Assembly: GCA_964609515.1 (NCBI GenBank)
Contig: CAZSTZ010000100.1
Coordinates: forward strand, 1 to 22,520
From: CALKCV01 sp964609515
Lineage (GTDB): Bacteria; Cyanobacteriota; Cyanobacteriia; Cyanobacteriales; Microcoleaceae
DNA length: 22,520 nt
Reading direction: 5' to 3'
The first letter of the stretch is position 1. Each line of letters begins with the position of its first letter. The notes beneath the pieces are model-generated. The model did no database searches and was not told the DNA's origin. It saw only the letters and a program-made list of their open reading frames with translations. This document shows positions 7,341 through 16,223 of the stretch, piece by piece. A program made the translations under genes and the position numbers.

Positions 7341-10300
7341 ATGAATGCTTTTGGGAAACAAGATGATAGTGCGGCTCGTAACCAGCGATCGCTCAAAAGA
7401 TTAATCAGATCCCTATCATTATCTGGAGGTCAGTTTTCATTAATTTTTGCTTGTTGCAATTATGAAAGCCTGCAAGCAAAAATAGTTAGTCTGCTACGGG
7501 AAGAATCCCCAGTCAAGATTCAAGAGTTAAGCCTGACAAAGCAGATAAATACTCTTTATACTACGATTCAATTAAAATTAGAAAAAGAAGCGGAAGCACC
7601 TTCGGCTCTAATGATTTTTGGATTAGATAAAGTAGGAAATCTTGACGAACTACTACTTTCTACTAACCAAGTCAGAGATGAGTTTAGAAAAAAATTTAAT
7701 TTTCCCATAGTCTTGTGGGTAACCGATGAAGTAGTAGGCAAACTGATTAAATTAGCCCCTGATTTTAAAAGCTGGGCGGCGGCGACGATTAAATTTGAAC
7801 TCTTAAAAGATGAGTTAATCGAACTCCTGCTCGAAAACCGAGAAAACTTTTTTAAAGAGTTTTATAGCAGGGAAAACTTAACAGCGAAAAATAAGCAAGA
7901 AGGCCATCGCTTTGGCTGTTCTACTGTCCGGGCGAGTTACTGCTATCCAACCCTCCAACAACCTGTATCGATAAACAGTTTATGTAAAAATCGCCGTCAA
8001 GAAATAGAGCAAGCTCTCAAAGATTTAGGCAGTTCGACAGAAGAATTAGACCCAATTCTCAAAACAGATTTAGAATTTATCTTGGGTTGGGATGACTATG
8101 CTTTGGGTAAACTAGATAATGCTTTAACACGCTATCAAAAAAGCCTAGATTTTTGGCAACAGGAAGAAGAAAATCATCCTCAGAAACCCGGTTTTTTGGA
8201 AAAACCGGGTTTCTCGACAAGCTATCTAGAAAAACAAGGAATAATTTTATATTACATGGCTTTATGCCATCGGTTTAAAGCCACAAGCAATCCCAGAAAA
8301 AATCGCCAAGAATGGGAAAAGTCATATAGTTATCTCAAAAAATCCATAGAAGTATTTAAAAGTGCAAATCGCCCGGAATTAGTAGCAGAAGTAATTACTT
8401 TACTAGAAGAAGTGCTGCAAAAACTGGAAGCTTGGAAAGAATTACAGCTTGTTGCCGAAGAGGGTGTCCAACTACATTTTCAGCATTCCACCCACAAACA
8501 AGTAGCGAGAGATTATGGTTTTTTAGCAGAAGTAGCTCTGGCTAATTCCAATTGGTATCAAGCAAATCAGTTAGCTAACCTAGCCCTAGAAGTTTTAAAT
8601 CAAGGTGGGGAGTGTCTGCCGGCTGAGGGAAATTTATATCGATTATTATTAGGGCGAAGTCAAAGAAAAATAGGAGAAGATTGGCAAGCTTTAGAATTGT
8701 TAGAAATCTCCAGGGAAACGGAAAAAAACTCTCTACAAAAAAATCGAAATTCCCTCAATAATAATAATCCTGCCCTGTATTTGGAGATTTTAAACGAGTT
8801 GCGATCGCTCTACTACAAAAAGGGCGAATATCTCAAAGCTTTTCGCCTGAAAAAAGAACAAAAGCAGGTCGAACATCAATACGGAATTTTAGCCTTTATC
8901 GGTGCAAATCAGTTACAGTGTCAACAACAAGTTTTGACAAATAATTTATCGTCAAGTCGCCCTAATGTGCCAGAGGAAATAGCTGCTTCTAGTCGCCAGC
9001 AAGACATTAAAAATTTACTAGAAAGAATTAGCCGGGACGATTATAAATTAATCGCGATTCACGGTCTTTCTGGAGTGGGCAAAAGTTCCTTAGTTAATGC
9101 AGGATTAGTACCGACAATGGAAAATATTAGCATTAATGCCCGTAATGTTGTGCCAGTGGTGGTACGAGTTTATGCTAATTGGATTGGCGAGTTAAATTTC
9201 GGTTTGCAAGAAAGGCTAAAAATTGAACAAGAAAAGCCAGAAGCAAAGGAGCAACCGGAGATAAATTATCGGGAGGAGTCGATTCCTACTTGGGGAAGAG
9301 AAACCACGGAATCATCCGTAGAACCTCTGCCGCGCACCTTGAGGCAAATCGTAGATAAAACGAATAATTTGGAGAGGGTCGTTCTCGAACAATTGCAGAA
9401 AAATGCCGAAAATAATTCCATAACTATTTTAATCTTCGACCAGTTTGAAGAATTCTTTTTTACTTTAAAAGACTGGAACGATAGATTAAGGTTTTATAAT
9501 TTCTTGCAAAAGTGCTTTAAACTGCCTTACGTCAAAATAATTTGGTCCCTGCGGGAAGATTATTTACATTATTTATTAGAGTGCGATCGCCTGGAAAACT
9601 TTGATGTCATCGGTCAGAATATTTTAGATAAAAAAATCCGCTATTCTTTAAGCAACTTTTCTCGTTCCGATGCTTTAAAGGTCATCGAATGTTTAACAAA
9701 ACGAGCCAAGTTCGATTTAGAACCTGCCCTAATCGATGCCCTAGTCAACGGTTTGGCAGATGAAAAACAAGAAATACGTCCCATTGAATTACAAGTAGTC
9801 GGAGCCCAACTACAGGAAGAAAATCCCCCAATTACAACTTTAGCTCAATTTCAAAAATTAGGTGCGAACCCGAAGGAAGCAAAAGAAAAACTGGTAAAGC
9901 ATTTTATCGAGCAAGTTATTAAAGATTGCGGTGCTGAAAATGAAGAAATAACCTTGCAAGTTTTGTTTTCTCTAACCGATGAAAAGTTGACCCGTCCTCG
10001 GAAAAGCCAACAGGAAATTGTCTTTGTTGTCGGTCAACAAAGACAAATTTTTGCCAAGGAACTAGAGGCACAAAAAACAGGTGTTGTATTTGAGGCTTTT
10101 GCTGGTGGTAAAAGCAGACAAAACTATCAAGAAACTATCGAGATAATCTTAGAAATTTTAGTCGATTCTGGTTTAGTATTTGTCTGGAAAGAATTTTCAG
10201 AAGATCGCTATCAATTAGTCCACGATTATTTAGTCCATCCCATCCGAGAAAGATTTGGTTTAGAAAAACGCTTGCGTCAAGCAGAAGCAGAAAAATACAA

Positions 10301-12773
10301 AGCCGAAGCCGACACGAAAATCAGTCAAGAAAAACTAAATCGAGTTTTACAACAGCGACTGGCAGTAGCAATAGTGGGAATATGTTTGTTGGGCTCTTCC
10401 ACTTTAGCATCGGTATTTTTTTGGCAAAGAGCGGAAGCGAGAAAACATCTGGCAGAAATAAATGCTTTAACCGCAACCTCAGAAGCTTTATTTTTCTCCA
10501 ATAACAAATTCGATGCTTTGCTGGAAAGTTTAAGAGTAGGCATAAAGTGGAAGCAACTCAAAAAAATCCTCGGTAATAGCAGTAGTTTAAACGAGACAAA
10601 ATTTAGGATTGCTGCTGCCCTACAACAGGCAGTTTATGACATTAAAGAAAAGAACCGACTAGAAGGGCATCGGGATGTAGTTTGGGGGGTAGATTTCAGC
10701 AAAGACGGTAAGATAATTGCTTCGGGAAGCGTAGATAACACTATCAAGCTCTGGGCCGACGATGGCACTTTATTAAAAACTTTAAAAGGTCACGATGAAA
10801 GTATTACTAGAGTTAGTTTCAGCCCCACGGAAAATCTCTTAGCCTCAGCTTCCCAAGATAAAACGATTAAGCTGTGGAATATCGAATCCCAATTGTGTCA
10901 GCTATCCCTCAAAGCGAGCCAACAATTTAAAACTACTTTTGTTAGGGCGAGTTTGCTTCTTAGCACTGCCGATCTTGGCAGAGATTGTACCGTTTCCTCT
11001 GTAAACATGGGGAAATTTTTCTGCGTCCCAGAGCAAGAATTTCCCTGCATGGCCCGTCGGCCCCTGACTCTTGAGGGACATACTCAAAGCGTTATTGCTG
11101 TCAGTTTTAGTCCCGACGGTGAGATTTTGGCCTCTGGCTCTTTGGATAAGACTCTCAGAATTTGGAGCAAGACTGGTGTTTTGCTACGGACTATCGAAAC
11201 TGAATCTGCGGTAAATTGGGTCGCTTTCAGTCCCAATGGCAAGCTCGTTGCTGCTGCGGCAGATAATGGGATGGTGAGACTTTGGAATTTAGAGGGCGAG
11301 TTGGTGGGGGTTTTAGAACACAACCCTTCTGGAACTGCTCAAAAAGTTTACACTGTCAGTTTTTCGCCCGATGGTAAGAGCATTATTACTGGTGGGGAAG
11401 ATCTGTTGCTGAAACTCTGGAGTTGGTCGGGCACGAAGGCCGTTTTGGAAGCAACTCTGAGGGGACATTCCCAGTGGGTTCTCAGTGTTGCTTTTTCTCC
11501 CGACGGTCAAACTATAGCTTCTTCTTCGGCCGATGGTACTATTCGCTTGTGGCGGCGCGACGGTACTAATTTTAGGGTTTTGCACGGGCACGGAGATAAG
11601 GTGACTCAAATTAAATTTAGCCCCGATGGCAAGATTTTGGCTTCGGTAAGTTATGACAAGACGGTTAAGCTTTGGAGTCTTCAAGAGCTAGATCGGCATA
11701 TTCTTAAGGGGCATCGAGATCGAATTTTGGATGTGGCTTTTAGTGCTGATGGTCGGCTTTTAGCTTCTGGGTCTCGGGATAATACTATTAAGTTATGGAC
11801 TCGGGCGGGAGTTTTGTTAGACACCCTCGAAGAACATCGCGATCGCGTTAACAGTCTTAGTTTTAGTCCCACTGCGAAAATTTTGGCTTCTGCTAGTTAC
11901 GATAATACGATTAAATTGTGGTATTTCAAGTCGGAATTACCTTGCGAAAACTCTTCTTTTTCTACTAAGAATTTAGAAAAAGTTAGCTATCCTTTATTGG
12001 GCTTTCCTTGCTCTGTAGTTTTAACTCTTAAAGGACATACCGACAGCGTTATGAGCGTTAGTTTTAGTCCCGACGGTCAACTAATTGCCAGCGGCGGCAA
12101 GGACAAGACTGTTAGGTTGTGGAGCGTTGATGGTAAGCTGCTGAAAACTTTTAGGGGGCATACTGCATGGGTCAATAGCCTTAGTTTTAGCTCCGACAGT
12201 CGTGGAAACATTCTTGCTTCTGCTAGCGATGATGGAACTGTTAATATTTGGACCCTCGATTCTACTTTAGTGCCGGGAGAATCTCCCAAAATAGATGGTG
12301 TTTTGTTGAGAACTATTAAGGCTCATAATAATTTTATTTTAGATGTTAGTTTTAGCCCGGATGCTAAGATAATTGCCACCGCAGGTTATGACAATACAGT
12401 TAAACTCTGGAATCTTCAAGGTAAATTACTTAAAACTTTGTTAAAAGGAGCTAGCGATAGCGTTACTAGCGTTAGTTTTAGTCCCACCGAGCAGATAATT
12501 GCTTCGGCTAGTTACGATGGCAAAATTAAGCTTTGGAGTACTCATGGGGCCTTGTTGAAAATTTTGACCGGCCATACGGATAGCGTGATGAGCGTCAGTT
12601 TTAGCCCGGATGGGAATTTACTGGCTTCGGGGGCTCAAGACGATACGATTGTTTTATGGAATTTGGACTTGGACGATTTATTGGTTAGGGGTTGCCGTTG
12701 GCTAGAGGATTATTTGAGGACTAATCCTAATTTGGAAGAGAGCGATCGCCTTCTTTGCCAAGGAATTAACTAG
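7341..12773 (+). CDS. Giant nSTAND NTPase with TPR-like region, TM helix and 14 WD40 repeats
   Basis: Seen, numbered from the ATG at 7341 (1810 residues): an N-terminal alpha/beta domain (about 15-170, with FPIVLWVTDEV) resembling a degenerate ATPase; a TPR-like helical region (about 240-510); an nSTAND-type NTPase with Walker A GLSGVGKSS (575-583) and Walker B ILIFDQFEE (696-704), followed by IWSLREDYL; a coiled linker; one transmembrane helix (about 1007-1029); then 14 WD40 repeats (about 1102-1770), enough for two seven-bladed propellers; and a C-terminal tail GCRWLEDYLRTNPNLEESDR. STAND proteins act as ligand-gated switches, and WD40 blades usually sense or bind partners. A TTG at 7290 could add 17 residues, but the ATG with AAGG just upstream fits better. 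Inter-blade insertions and an in-frame palindrome are described separately. Ligand and output unknown. Confidence 0.9.
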   Translation: MNAFGKQDDSAARNQRSLKRLIRSLSLSGGQFSLIFACCNYESLQAKIVSLLREESPVKIQELSLTKQINTLYTTIQLKLEKEAEAPSALMIFGLDKVGNLDELLLSTNQVRDEFRKKFNFPIVLWVTDEVVGKLIKLAPDFKSWAAATIKFELLKDELIELLLENRENFFKEFYSRENLTAKNKQEGHRFGCSTVRASYCYPTLQQPVSINSLCKNRRQEIEQALKDLGSSTEELDPILKTDLEFILGWDDYALGKLDNALTRYQKSLDFWQQEEENHPQKPGFLEKPGFSTSYLEKQGIILYYMALCHRFKATSNPRKNRQEWEKSYSYLKKSIEVFKSANRPELVAEVITLLEEVLQKLEAWKELQLVAEEGVQLHFQHSTHKQVARDYGFLAEVALANSNWYQANQLANLALEVLNQGGECLPAEGNLYRLLLGRSQRKIGEDWQALELLEISRETEKNSLQKNRNSLNNNNPALYLEILNELRSLYYKKGEYLKAFRLKKEQKQVEHQYGILAFIGANQLQCQQQVLTNNLSSSRPNVPEEIAASSRQQDIKNLLERISRDDYKLIAIHGLSGVGKSSLVNAGLVPTMENISINARNVVPVVVRVYANWIGELNFGLQERLKIEQEKPEAKEQPEINYREESIPTWGRETTESSVEPLPRTLRQIVDKTNNLERVVLEQLQKNAENNSITILIFDQFEEFFFTLKDWNDRLRFYNFLQKCFKLPYVKIIWSLREDYLHYLLECDRLENFDVIGQNILDKKIRYSLSNFSRSDALKVIECLTKRAKFDLEPALIDALVNGLADEKQEIRPIELQVVGAQLQEENPPITTLAQFQKLGANPKEAKEKLVKHFIEQVIKDCGAENEEITLQVLFSLTDEKLTRPRKSQQEIVFVVGQQRQIFAKELEAQKTGVVFEAFAGGKSRQNYQETIEIILEILVDSGLVFVWKEFSEDRYQLVHDYLVHPIRERFGLEKRLRQAEAEKYKAEADTKISQEKLNRVLQQRLAVAIVGICLLGSSTLASVFFWQRAEARKHLAEINALTATSEALFFSNNKFDALLESLRVGIKWKQLKKILGNSSSLNETKFRIAAALQQAVYDIKEKNRLEGHRDVVWGVDFSKDGKIIASGSVDNTIKLWADDGTLLKTLKGHDESITRVSFSPTENLLASASQDKTIKLWNIESQLCQLSLKASQQFKTTFVRASLLLSTADLGRDCTVSSVNMGKFFCVPEQEFPCMARRPLTLEGHTQSVIAVSFSPDGEILASGSLDKTLRIWSKTGVLLRTIETESAVNWVAFSPNGKLVAAAADNGMVRLWNLEGELVGVLEHNPSGTAQKVYTVSFSPDGKSIITGGEDLLLKLWSWSGTKAVLEATLRGHSQWVLSVAFSPDGQTIASSSADGTIRLWRRDGTNFRVLHGHGDKVTQIKFSPDGKILASVSYDKTVKLWSLQELDRHILKGHRDRILDVAFSADGRLLASGSRDNTIKLWTRAGVLLDTLEEHRDRVNSLSFSPTAKILASASYDNTIKLWYFKSELPCENSSFSTKNLEKVSYPLLGFPCSVVLTLKGHTDSVMSVSFSPDGQLIASGGKDKTVRLWSVDGKLLKTFRGHTAWVNSLSFSSDSRGNILASASDDGTVNIWTLDSTLVPGESPKIDGVLLRTIKAHNNFILDVSFSPDAKIIATAGYDNTVKLWNLQGKLLKTLLKGASDSVTSVSFSPTEQIIASASYDGKIKLWSTHGALLKILTGHTDSVMSVSFSPDGNLLASGAQDDTIVLWNLDLDDLLVRGCRWLEDYLRTNPNLEESDRLLCQGIN
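8182..8214. repeat. In-frame palindromic repeat inside the STAND gene
   Basis: A 15-bp arm AGAAACCCGGTTTTT (8182-8196) and its perfect complement AAAAACCGGGTTTCT (8200-8214) enclose a 3-nt loop. Repeats built on GAAACCCGG/CCGGGTTTC are, as I recall, dispersed between genes in many cyanobacteria. Here it is translated as QKPGFLEKPGFS within the TPR-like region and keeps the frame. Confidence 0.85.
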
Positions 12774-12774
12774 G

Positions 12775-12835
12775 ACAAGGAGGACACGGGGACACGGGGA
12801 CAAGGAGGACACGGGGACACCCCCTCTCCCTTGTC
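12775..12835. repeat. G-rich 25-bp direct repeats after the STAND gene
   Basis: A 25-bp unit, roughly ACAAGGAGGACACGGGG then ACACGGGG, occurs twice from 12775, then CCCCCTCTCCCTTGTC (12820-12835). That last 16-mer is the reverse complement of 3056-3071 downstream of dndE, so the filler is dispersed. It starts 2 bp past the stop codon. The rest of the spacer to 12933 shows nothing I can name. Confidence 0.8.
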
Positions 12836-12933
12836 TTCCTAGTAGTGGCGATGAAGTTAAATTAAGGTAAAGTAATGTAAAGAAAAATAAGTTTTAAATT
12901 CTTTGGTTAAGAGCCACTAAAAAGAAGCGTCCC

Positions 12934-13737
12934 ATGAAGCGATTTTTTTCAAACAGAGTATTTGTATCAATTGCAGCAATTTTTCTAGGAATATGTTTGT
13001 GGGCGATCGCCCCGGCAGCAAAAGCTTACGACAATCCGGAGTTACTGCCTGACGCTCCAACTCCAATAATAGATTTGGCCGAAACTCTAACAGATATCCA
13101 AGAACAAGATCTGGCTGCCGATCTGGAAAAATTTGAATCGGAAACCGGTTGGAAACTGCGAGTTTTAACCCAATTCGATCGCACCCCAGGGCTAGCTGTC
13201 AGAGACTTTTGGCAGCTAGATGAAAAAAGCGTCTTGCTAGTTGCCGATGCTCGGGGGGGCAATATCCTTAATTTCAACGTCGGGCGTGCCCTTTATCAAT
13301 ATCTACCCAGAACCTTCTGGGTAGAGTTGCAAACTCGTTACGGCAATCAATTCTTTGTCCGAGATAGCGGCGAAGACCAATCCATCATCCAATCCTTAGA
13401 ATCGATCGAGACTTGTCTGGAACAAGGAGGCTGCCGAGTAGTACCGGGACTGCCGCGAGAGCAGTGGATTTTAACCCTAATTACCTCGATTATTGGTGGG
13501 GTTATCTGTGGATTTGCCGCTCAACCGCGCAAACCGGGACAATCATTTGCCTGGCAATGGGCCTTGATTTTTTCCCCTCTTTGGGGTATTCTATTTATCG
13601 CCTTCGGAATCGGTCCCGTAGTTTCTCGGACGAACGATTGGCTGCCTCTGGTTAGAAATATTGCTGGTTTTCTCATGGGCTTATTAGTAGCCTATCTGAC
13701 TCCGATGCTTAACCAATCGTCTGCATCAGATATGTGA
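12934..13737 (+). CDS. psb32: TPM-domain thylakoid protein, Psb32-like
   Basis: The 267-residue protein starts with a signal peptide (1-31, hydrophobic core VSIAAIFLGICLWAIA and cleavage-like AKA before YDNPE). A TPM domain (TLP18.3/Psb32/MOLO-1 family) spans about 45-165: DLAETLTDIQEQDLAADLEKFESETGWKLRV-type start, VLLVADARGGN, and a conserved PRTFWVELQTRYGNQFFVR. Three hydrophobic helices follow (about 177-195, 208-229, 243-259). Psb32 homologues help protect and repair photosystem II from the thylakoid lumen; here the TPM domain would be lumenal or periplasmic and anchored at the C-terminus. Psb32 is the likeliest identity, but other TPM proteins exist in cyanobacteria. A strong terminator follows the gene. 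Confidence 0.8.
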   Translation: MKRFFSNRVFVSIAAIFLGICLWAIAPAAKAYDNPELLPDAPTPIIDLAETLTDIQEQDLAADLEKFESETGWKLRVLTQFDRTPGLAVRDFWQLDEKSVLLVADARGGNILNFNVGRALYQYLPRTFWVELQTRYGNQFFVRDSGEDQSIIQSLESIETCLEQGGCRVVPGLPREQWILTLITSIIGGVICGFAAQPRKPGQSFAWQWALIFSPLWGILFIAFGIGPVVSRTNDWLPLVRNIAGFLMGLLVAYLTPMLNQSSASDM

Positions 13738-13769
13738 TGAACAGCGGTTGGTGGCAGGTAAAATCTTTT

Positions 13770-13807
13770 GGAGCTTGGGAAAAAGGCAATCCCAAGCTCC
13801 ATTTTTT
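13770..13807 (+). terminator. Intrinsic terminator after the psb32-like gene
   Basis: GGAGCTTGGGA (13770-13780) pairs perfectly with TCCCAAGCTCC (13790-13800) around a 9-nt loop, followed by ATTTTTT. This 11-bp stem plus T-run is a textbook rho-independent terminator and separates the gene from cobH, which starts 33 bp later and must have its own promoter or rely on readthrough. Confidence 0.9.
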
Positions 13808-13839
13808 AAATTAATAACTATAAACTACTAATAAATACA

Positions 13840-14466
13840 ATGGAATGGCACACGACAGATGCTCAGAGTTTGGCAATTATAGATCGCGAAATTGGTTCCC
13901 ACGTCTTTTCACCGGCAGAGTATGAAATCGTCCGTCGGGCGATCTATGCTACGGCAGACTTTGAATACAAGTCTTTGATTGCTTTTTCCGATCGCGCTTT
14001 ACAATCGGGGGCGGCGGCTTTGGCTGCTAGAACTACTATTGTTGTTGATGTGCCGATGGTACAGGTAGGAATTTCTCGGGAAATTCAAAACACTTTTGCC
14101 AATCCTGTATATTGCGCTCTGGATGCTATTACCAGACCTCAAAAGGAAAAAACTATAGCTGCGTGGGGTATTGAAACTTTGGCTAAACGCTATCCAGAGG
14201 GAATTTTTGTTATCGGTCAATCTCAAACGGCTCTAACTGCAATTGTGGATTTAATTGAGGCCGAGGAAATTAGGCCTGCTTTAACGATCGCGACACCTTC
14301 TGGGTTTGTGGGAGTAGATGTGGCTAAGTCTCGTTTAAATGATTCGATGATTCCTCATATTCGGATCGAGGGACGTAAGGGTAGTGCCGTGGTAGCTGTG
14401 GCCATCGTCAACGGTTTGGTGGATTTGGCCTGGCAGGCTTACGGACAACAAGGCCAGGGTAAGTAG
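13840..14466 (+). CDS. cobH: Precorrin-8X methylmutase (cobalt-precorrin-8 methylmutase)
   Basis: The 208-residue product is a CobH/CbiC-type enzyme that moves the C-11 methyl group to C-12, giving (cobyrinate) hydrogenobyrinate in corrin synthesis. Seen: the N-terminal DAQSLAIIDREIG, the central VDVPMVQVGI, the stretch IGQSQTALTAIVDLI, the conserved ATPSGFVGVDVAKSRL and the C-terminal GRKGSAVVAVAIVNGL. Length is normal. Oddity: in the well-studied Pseudomonas denitrificans CobH the proposed catalytic His sits in RMVHACG; the aligned segment here is RRAIYATAD, giving Tyr36. The gene stands alone between the terminator at 13770 and the convergent membrane-protein gene. cbiC is an equally valid symbol. 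Confidence 0.93.
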   Translation: MEWHTTDAQSLAIIDREIGSHVFSPAEYEIVRRAIYATADFEYKSLIAFSDRALQSGAAALAARTTIVVDVPMVQVGISREIQNTFANPVYCALDAITRPQKEKTIAAWGIETLAKRYPEGIFVIGQSQTALTAIVDLIEAEEIRPALTIATPSGFVGVDVAKSRLNDSMIPHIRIEGRKGSAVVAVAIVNGLVDLAWQAYGQQGQGK

Positions 14467-14473
14467 GTGGTTC

Positions 14474-14523
14474 GTAGTAATCGCGAAGAGCGATTAGTAA
14501 ATCGAGTCAAGCGCGATTACTAC
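14474..14523. terminator. 12-bp inverted repeat between convergent genes
   Basis: GTAGTAATCGCG (14474-14485) is perfectly complementary to CGCGATTACTAC (14512-14523), with a smaller nested stem AATCGC/GCGATT. It sits between the ends of cobH and the minus-strand gene; its right arm overlaps that gene's stop codon. It could serve as a two-way transcription end; it also resembles a dispersed cyanobacterial repeat. There is no long T-run. Confidence 0.55.
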
Positions 14524-15182
14524 AATTTGTTTTTTTTAATTTCCGAACGAATTCGGCGGCTAACTTCAATAAAAACATCTTTACTCAGATAAGGATAATC
14601 GCTAACCCAGAGATTTTGACTGGGAATATAAACATCGGAGCATTTAGCAATGATGCTGAGATCTTCTAGGTCTGACATTACTACCATTAAAGCAACTTGA
14701 CCGGGAGCGATCGCCTCATAAGAGCGGCGTAAAGGAGCTTGGATGTAAGTAGTAAATCCGGTGCGATCGCCTACTTCTAAATTGATTCGTTGTTCTAAGC
14801 TATCAAGAATGACCAGTTCCCCTTTTTTATTAACAGTTTCTTCTTCGCCAACCACTTCTTCTGTAATAAATACATCTAGGACTCGTCCTTGCCAAAAACC
14901 GCTATAGGGATAGCGGCGACATTGGAGGTTGCGCAAACTGGCAGTTAAAACCGGGCCCCAAAACCAGTACAGACCTCCGATGATTCCTGCTACTAATAAA
15001 AAGGGAGCGGTGCTGGAAGAGGAAACAATATTAATCAGGGCAATAACCGAGGCAACCACTGCCGAAATTAAAGCCCTTTTTAAAACATCAGCAAGGTTTC
15101 CCCAAGAATAAACATATTGATCGCCAGTGGCGACGGCGGGAATTAGTTGTTCGTAAGTTTTACGAGTTAAAGGAATTAACAT
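14520..15182 (-). CDS. Conserved membrane protein of unknown function
   Basis: The 220-residue product begins MLIPLTRKTYEQLIPAVATGDQY, has two adjacent transmembrane helices (about 34-54 and 60-80), then a soluble C-terminal half of about 130 residues containing VLDVFITEEVVGEEE, a long beta-rich segment and the charged end SRRIRSEIKKNKL. I recognise the pattern from other cyanobacterial genomes, where such proteins are sometimes labelled as a phosphate transporter permease; two helices and no transporter motif make that label doubtful. It lies 70 bp downstream of dapB on the same strand, separated by a heptanucleotide array, so the two may be co-transcribed. No function is proposed. Confidence 0.8.
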   Translation of the reverse strand: MLIPLTRKTYEQLIPAVATGDQYVYSWGNLADVLKRALISAVVASVIALINIVSSSSTAPFLLVAGIIGGLYWFWGPVLTASLRNLQCRRYPYSGFWQGRVLDVFITEEVVGEEETVNKKGELVILDSLEQRINLEVGDRTGFTTYIQAPLRRSYEAIAPGQVALMVVMSDLEDLSIIAKCSDVYIPSQNLWVSDYPYLSKDVFIEVSRRIRSEIKKNKL

Positions 15183-15216
15183 ATAGCAATTTCATCAGTG
15201 TTTAATTATTAACTTT

Positions 15217-15246
15217 CCAATTCCCAATTCCCAATTCCCAATTCCC
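15217..15246. repeat. Heptanucleotide array (CCCAATT) between dapB and the membrane gene
   Basis: Four contiguous 7-bp units of CCAATTC phase fill half of the 70-bp spacer. Same GGGAA/AATTGGG style as the arrays at 3251 and 22467. Confidence 0.88.
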
Positions 15247-15252
15247 CATAAC

Positions 15253-16080
15253 CTAAATTATCTTTTCCAAACCATAGATTAAATTGGTAACTTGAAGGCT
15301 TTTGCGGATAGCCAGAAGCACGCCGGGCATATAACAAGCGCGATCGCTGGTATCGTGACGGAGGGTGTAAATCTGACCCGGGCCGCCAAAAATAACTTCT
15401 TGATGGGCAATCAAACCGGGCAAGCGGACGCTATGAATGCGAATTTGTTCGTCGGCCAGAGCCCCCCTAGCTCCTTGTAACTTTTCGCTTTCGTCTACTG
15501 CTGGAGGATTATAAGTTTTGCCGAACTCCGCCAACATTTGGGCAGTTTTAATAGCAGTGCCGCTGGGAGCATCGGCCTTTTGATTGTGGTGAAGCTCGAT
15601 AATTTCTACATGGTCGAAATATTGAGAAGCAGCGATGGCCGCTTGCTGGAGGAGAACCATACCAATAGAAAAATTAGGAATAATCAAGACGCCGATACTA
15701 GCTTTTTCGGCAAACTCGGCCAAATCTTGAATTTGTTCGGGACTAAGACCGGTAGTACCGACCACGGGGCGGATACCGTAGGCGATGGCCGAACGGATAT
15801 TATCGTAAACCCCTTTTGGGTGAGTAAAATCGACCATTACTCCCGGCTGTTTTTCCTGAGCGGCCATGACCAGCATTCCTTGGAGGTCGTTAAGCACGGG
15901 CACTTCTAAAGGGCCGCATCCTGCTAATTCGCCAATATCCTTACCCTGGTGTTCTGGACTGGTATCGATGGCCCCGACAAGAGTCAAATCTCTGGCATCG
16001 GCCACGGCCTTGACCACTTCGCGGCCCATTTTACCCGCCGCACCATTAACAATTACTGGAATAGGAGCTTGAGTTGTCAT
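15253..16080 (-). CDS. dapB: DapB, 4-hydroxy-tetrahydrodipicolinate reductase
   Basis: The 275-residue cytoplasmic enzyme reduces 4-hydroxy-tetrahydrodipicolinate with NAD(P)H in the diaminopimelate pathway to lysine and peptidoglycan. Seen: the N-terminal Rossmann loop NGAAGKMGR (12-20), VVGTTGLSPEQ (107-116), IPNFSIGMVLL (134-144) and the signature ELHHNQKADAPSGT (162-175), which holds the catalytic His pair and Lys, plus the C-terminal dimer-domain stretch GLIAHQEVIFGGPGQ. Length and motifs are normal for a full-length enzyme. It is divergent from the CHASE2 gene across 143 bp; on the minus strand TAAAAT with a weak TTACCA 18 bp upstream is a possible promoter there. Confidence 0.97.
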   Translation of the reverse strand: MTTQAPIPVIVNGAAGKMGREVVKAVADARDLTLVGAIDTSPEHQGKDIGELAGCGPLEVPVLNDLQGMLVMAAQEKQPGVMVDFTHPKGVYDNIRSAIAYGIRPVVGTTGLSPEQIQDLAEFAEKASIGVLIIPNFSIGMVLLQQAAIAASQYFDHVEIIELHHNQKADAPSGTAIKTAQMLAEFGKTYNPPAVDESEKLQGARGALADEQIRIHSVRLPGLIAHQEVIFGGPGQIYTLRHDTSDRACYMPGVLLAIRKSLQVTNLIYGLEKII

Positions 16081-16223
16081 AATTTAAAGTATGCCAAAGT
16101 TCAACAGGAGCATTTTACACCACAGTTGGATAGCTTGGTAATTTTTAATTGTTATAGGATGGCGATAATCCTTCAACGATCTGCTATTTTAATAAATAAA
16201 AAAAGAGCTACCTGCGTTCTATT

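Noticed and set aside
11313..11684. Minus-strand open frames opposite the WD40 repeats
   Set aside because: Repeated antisense shadows of the repeat codons; all conserved WD40 motifs are on the plus strand.
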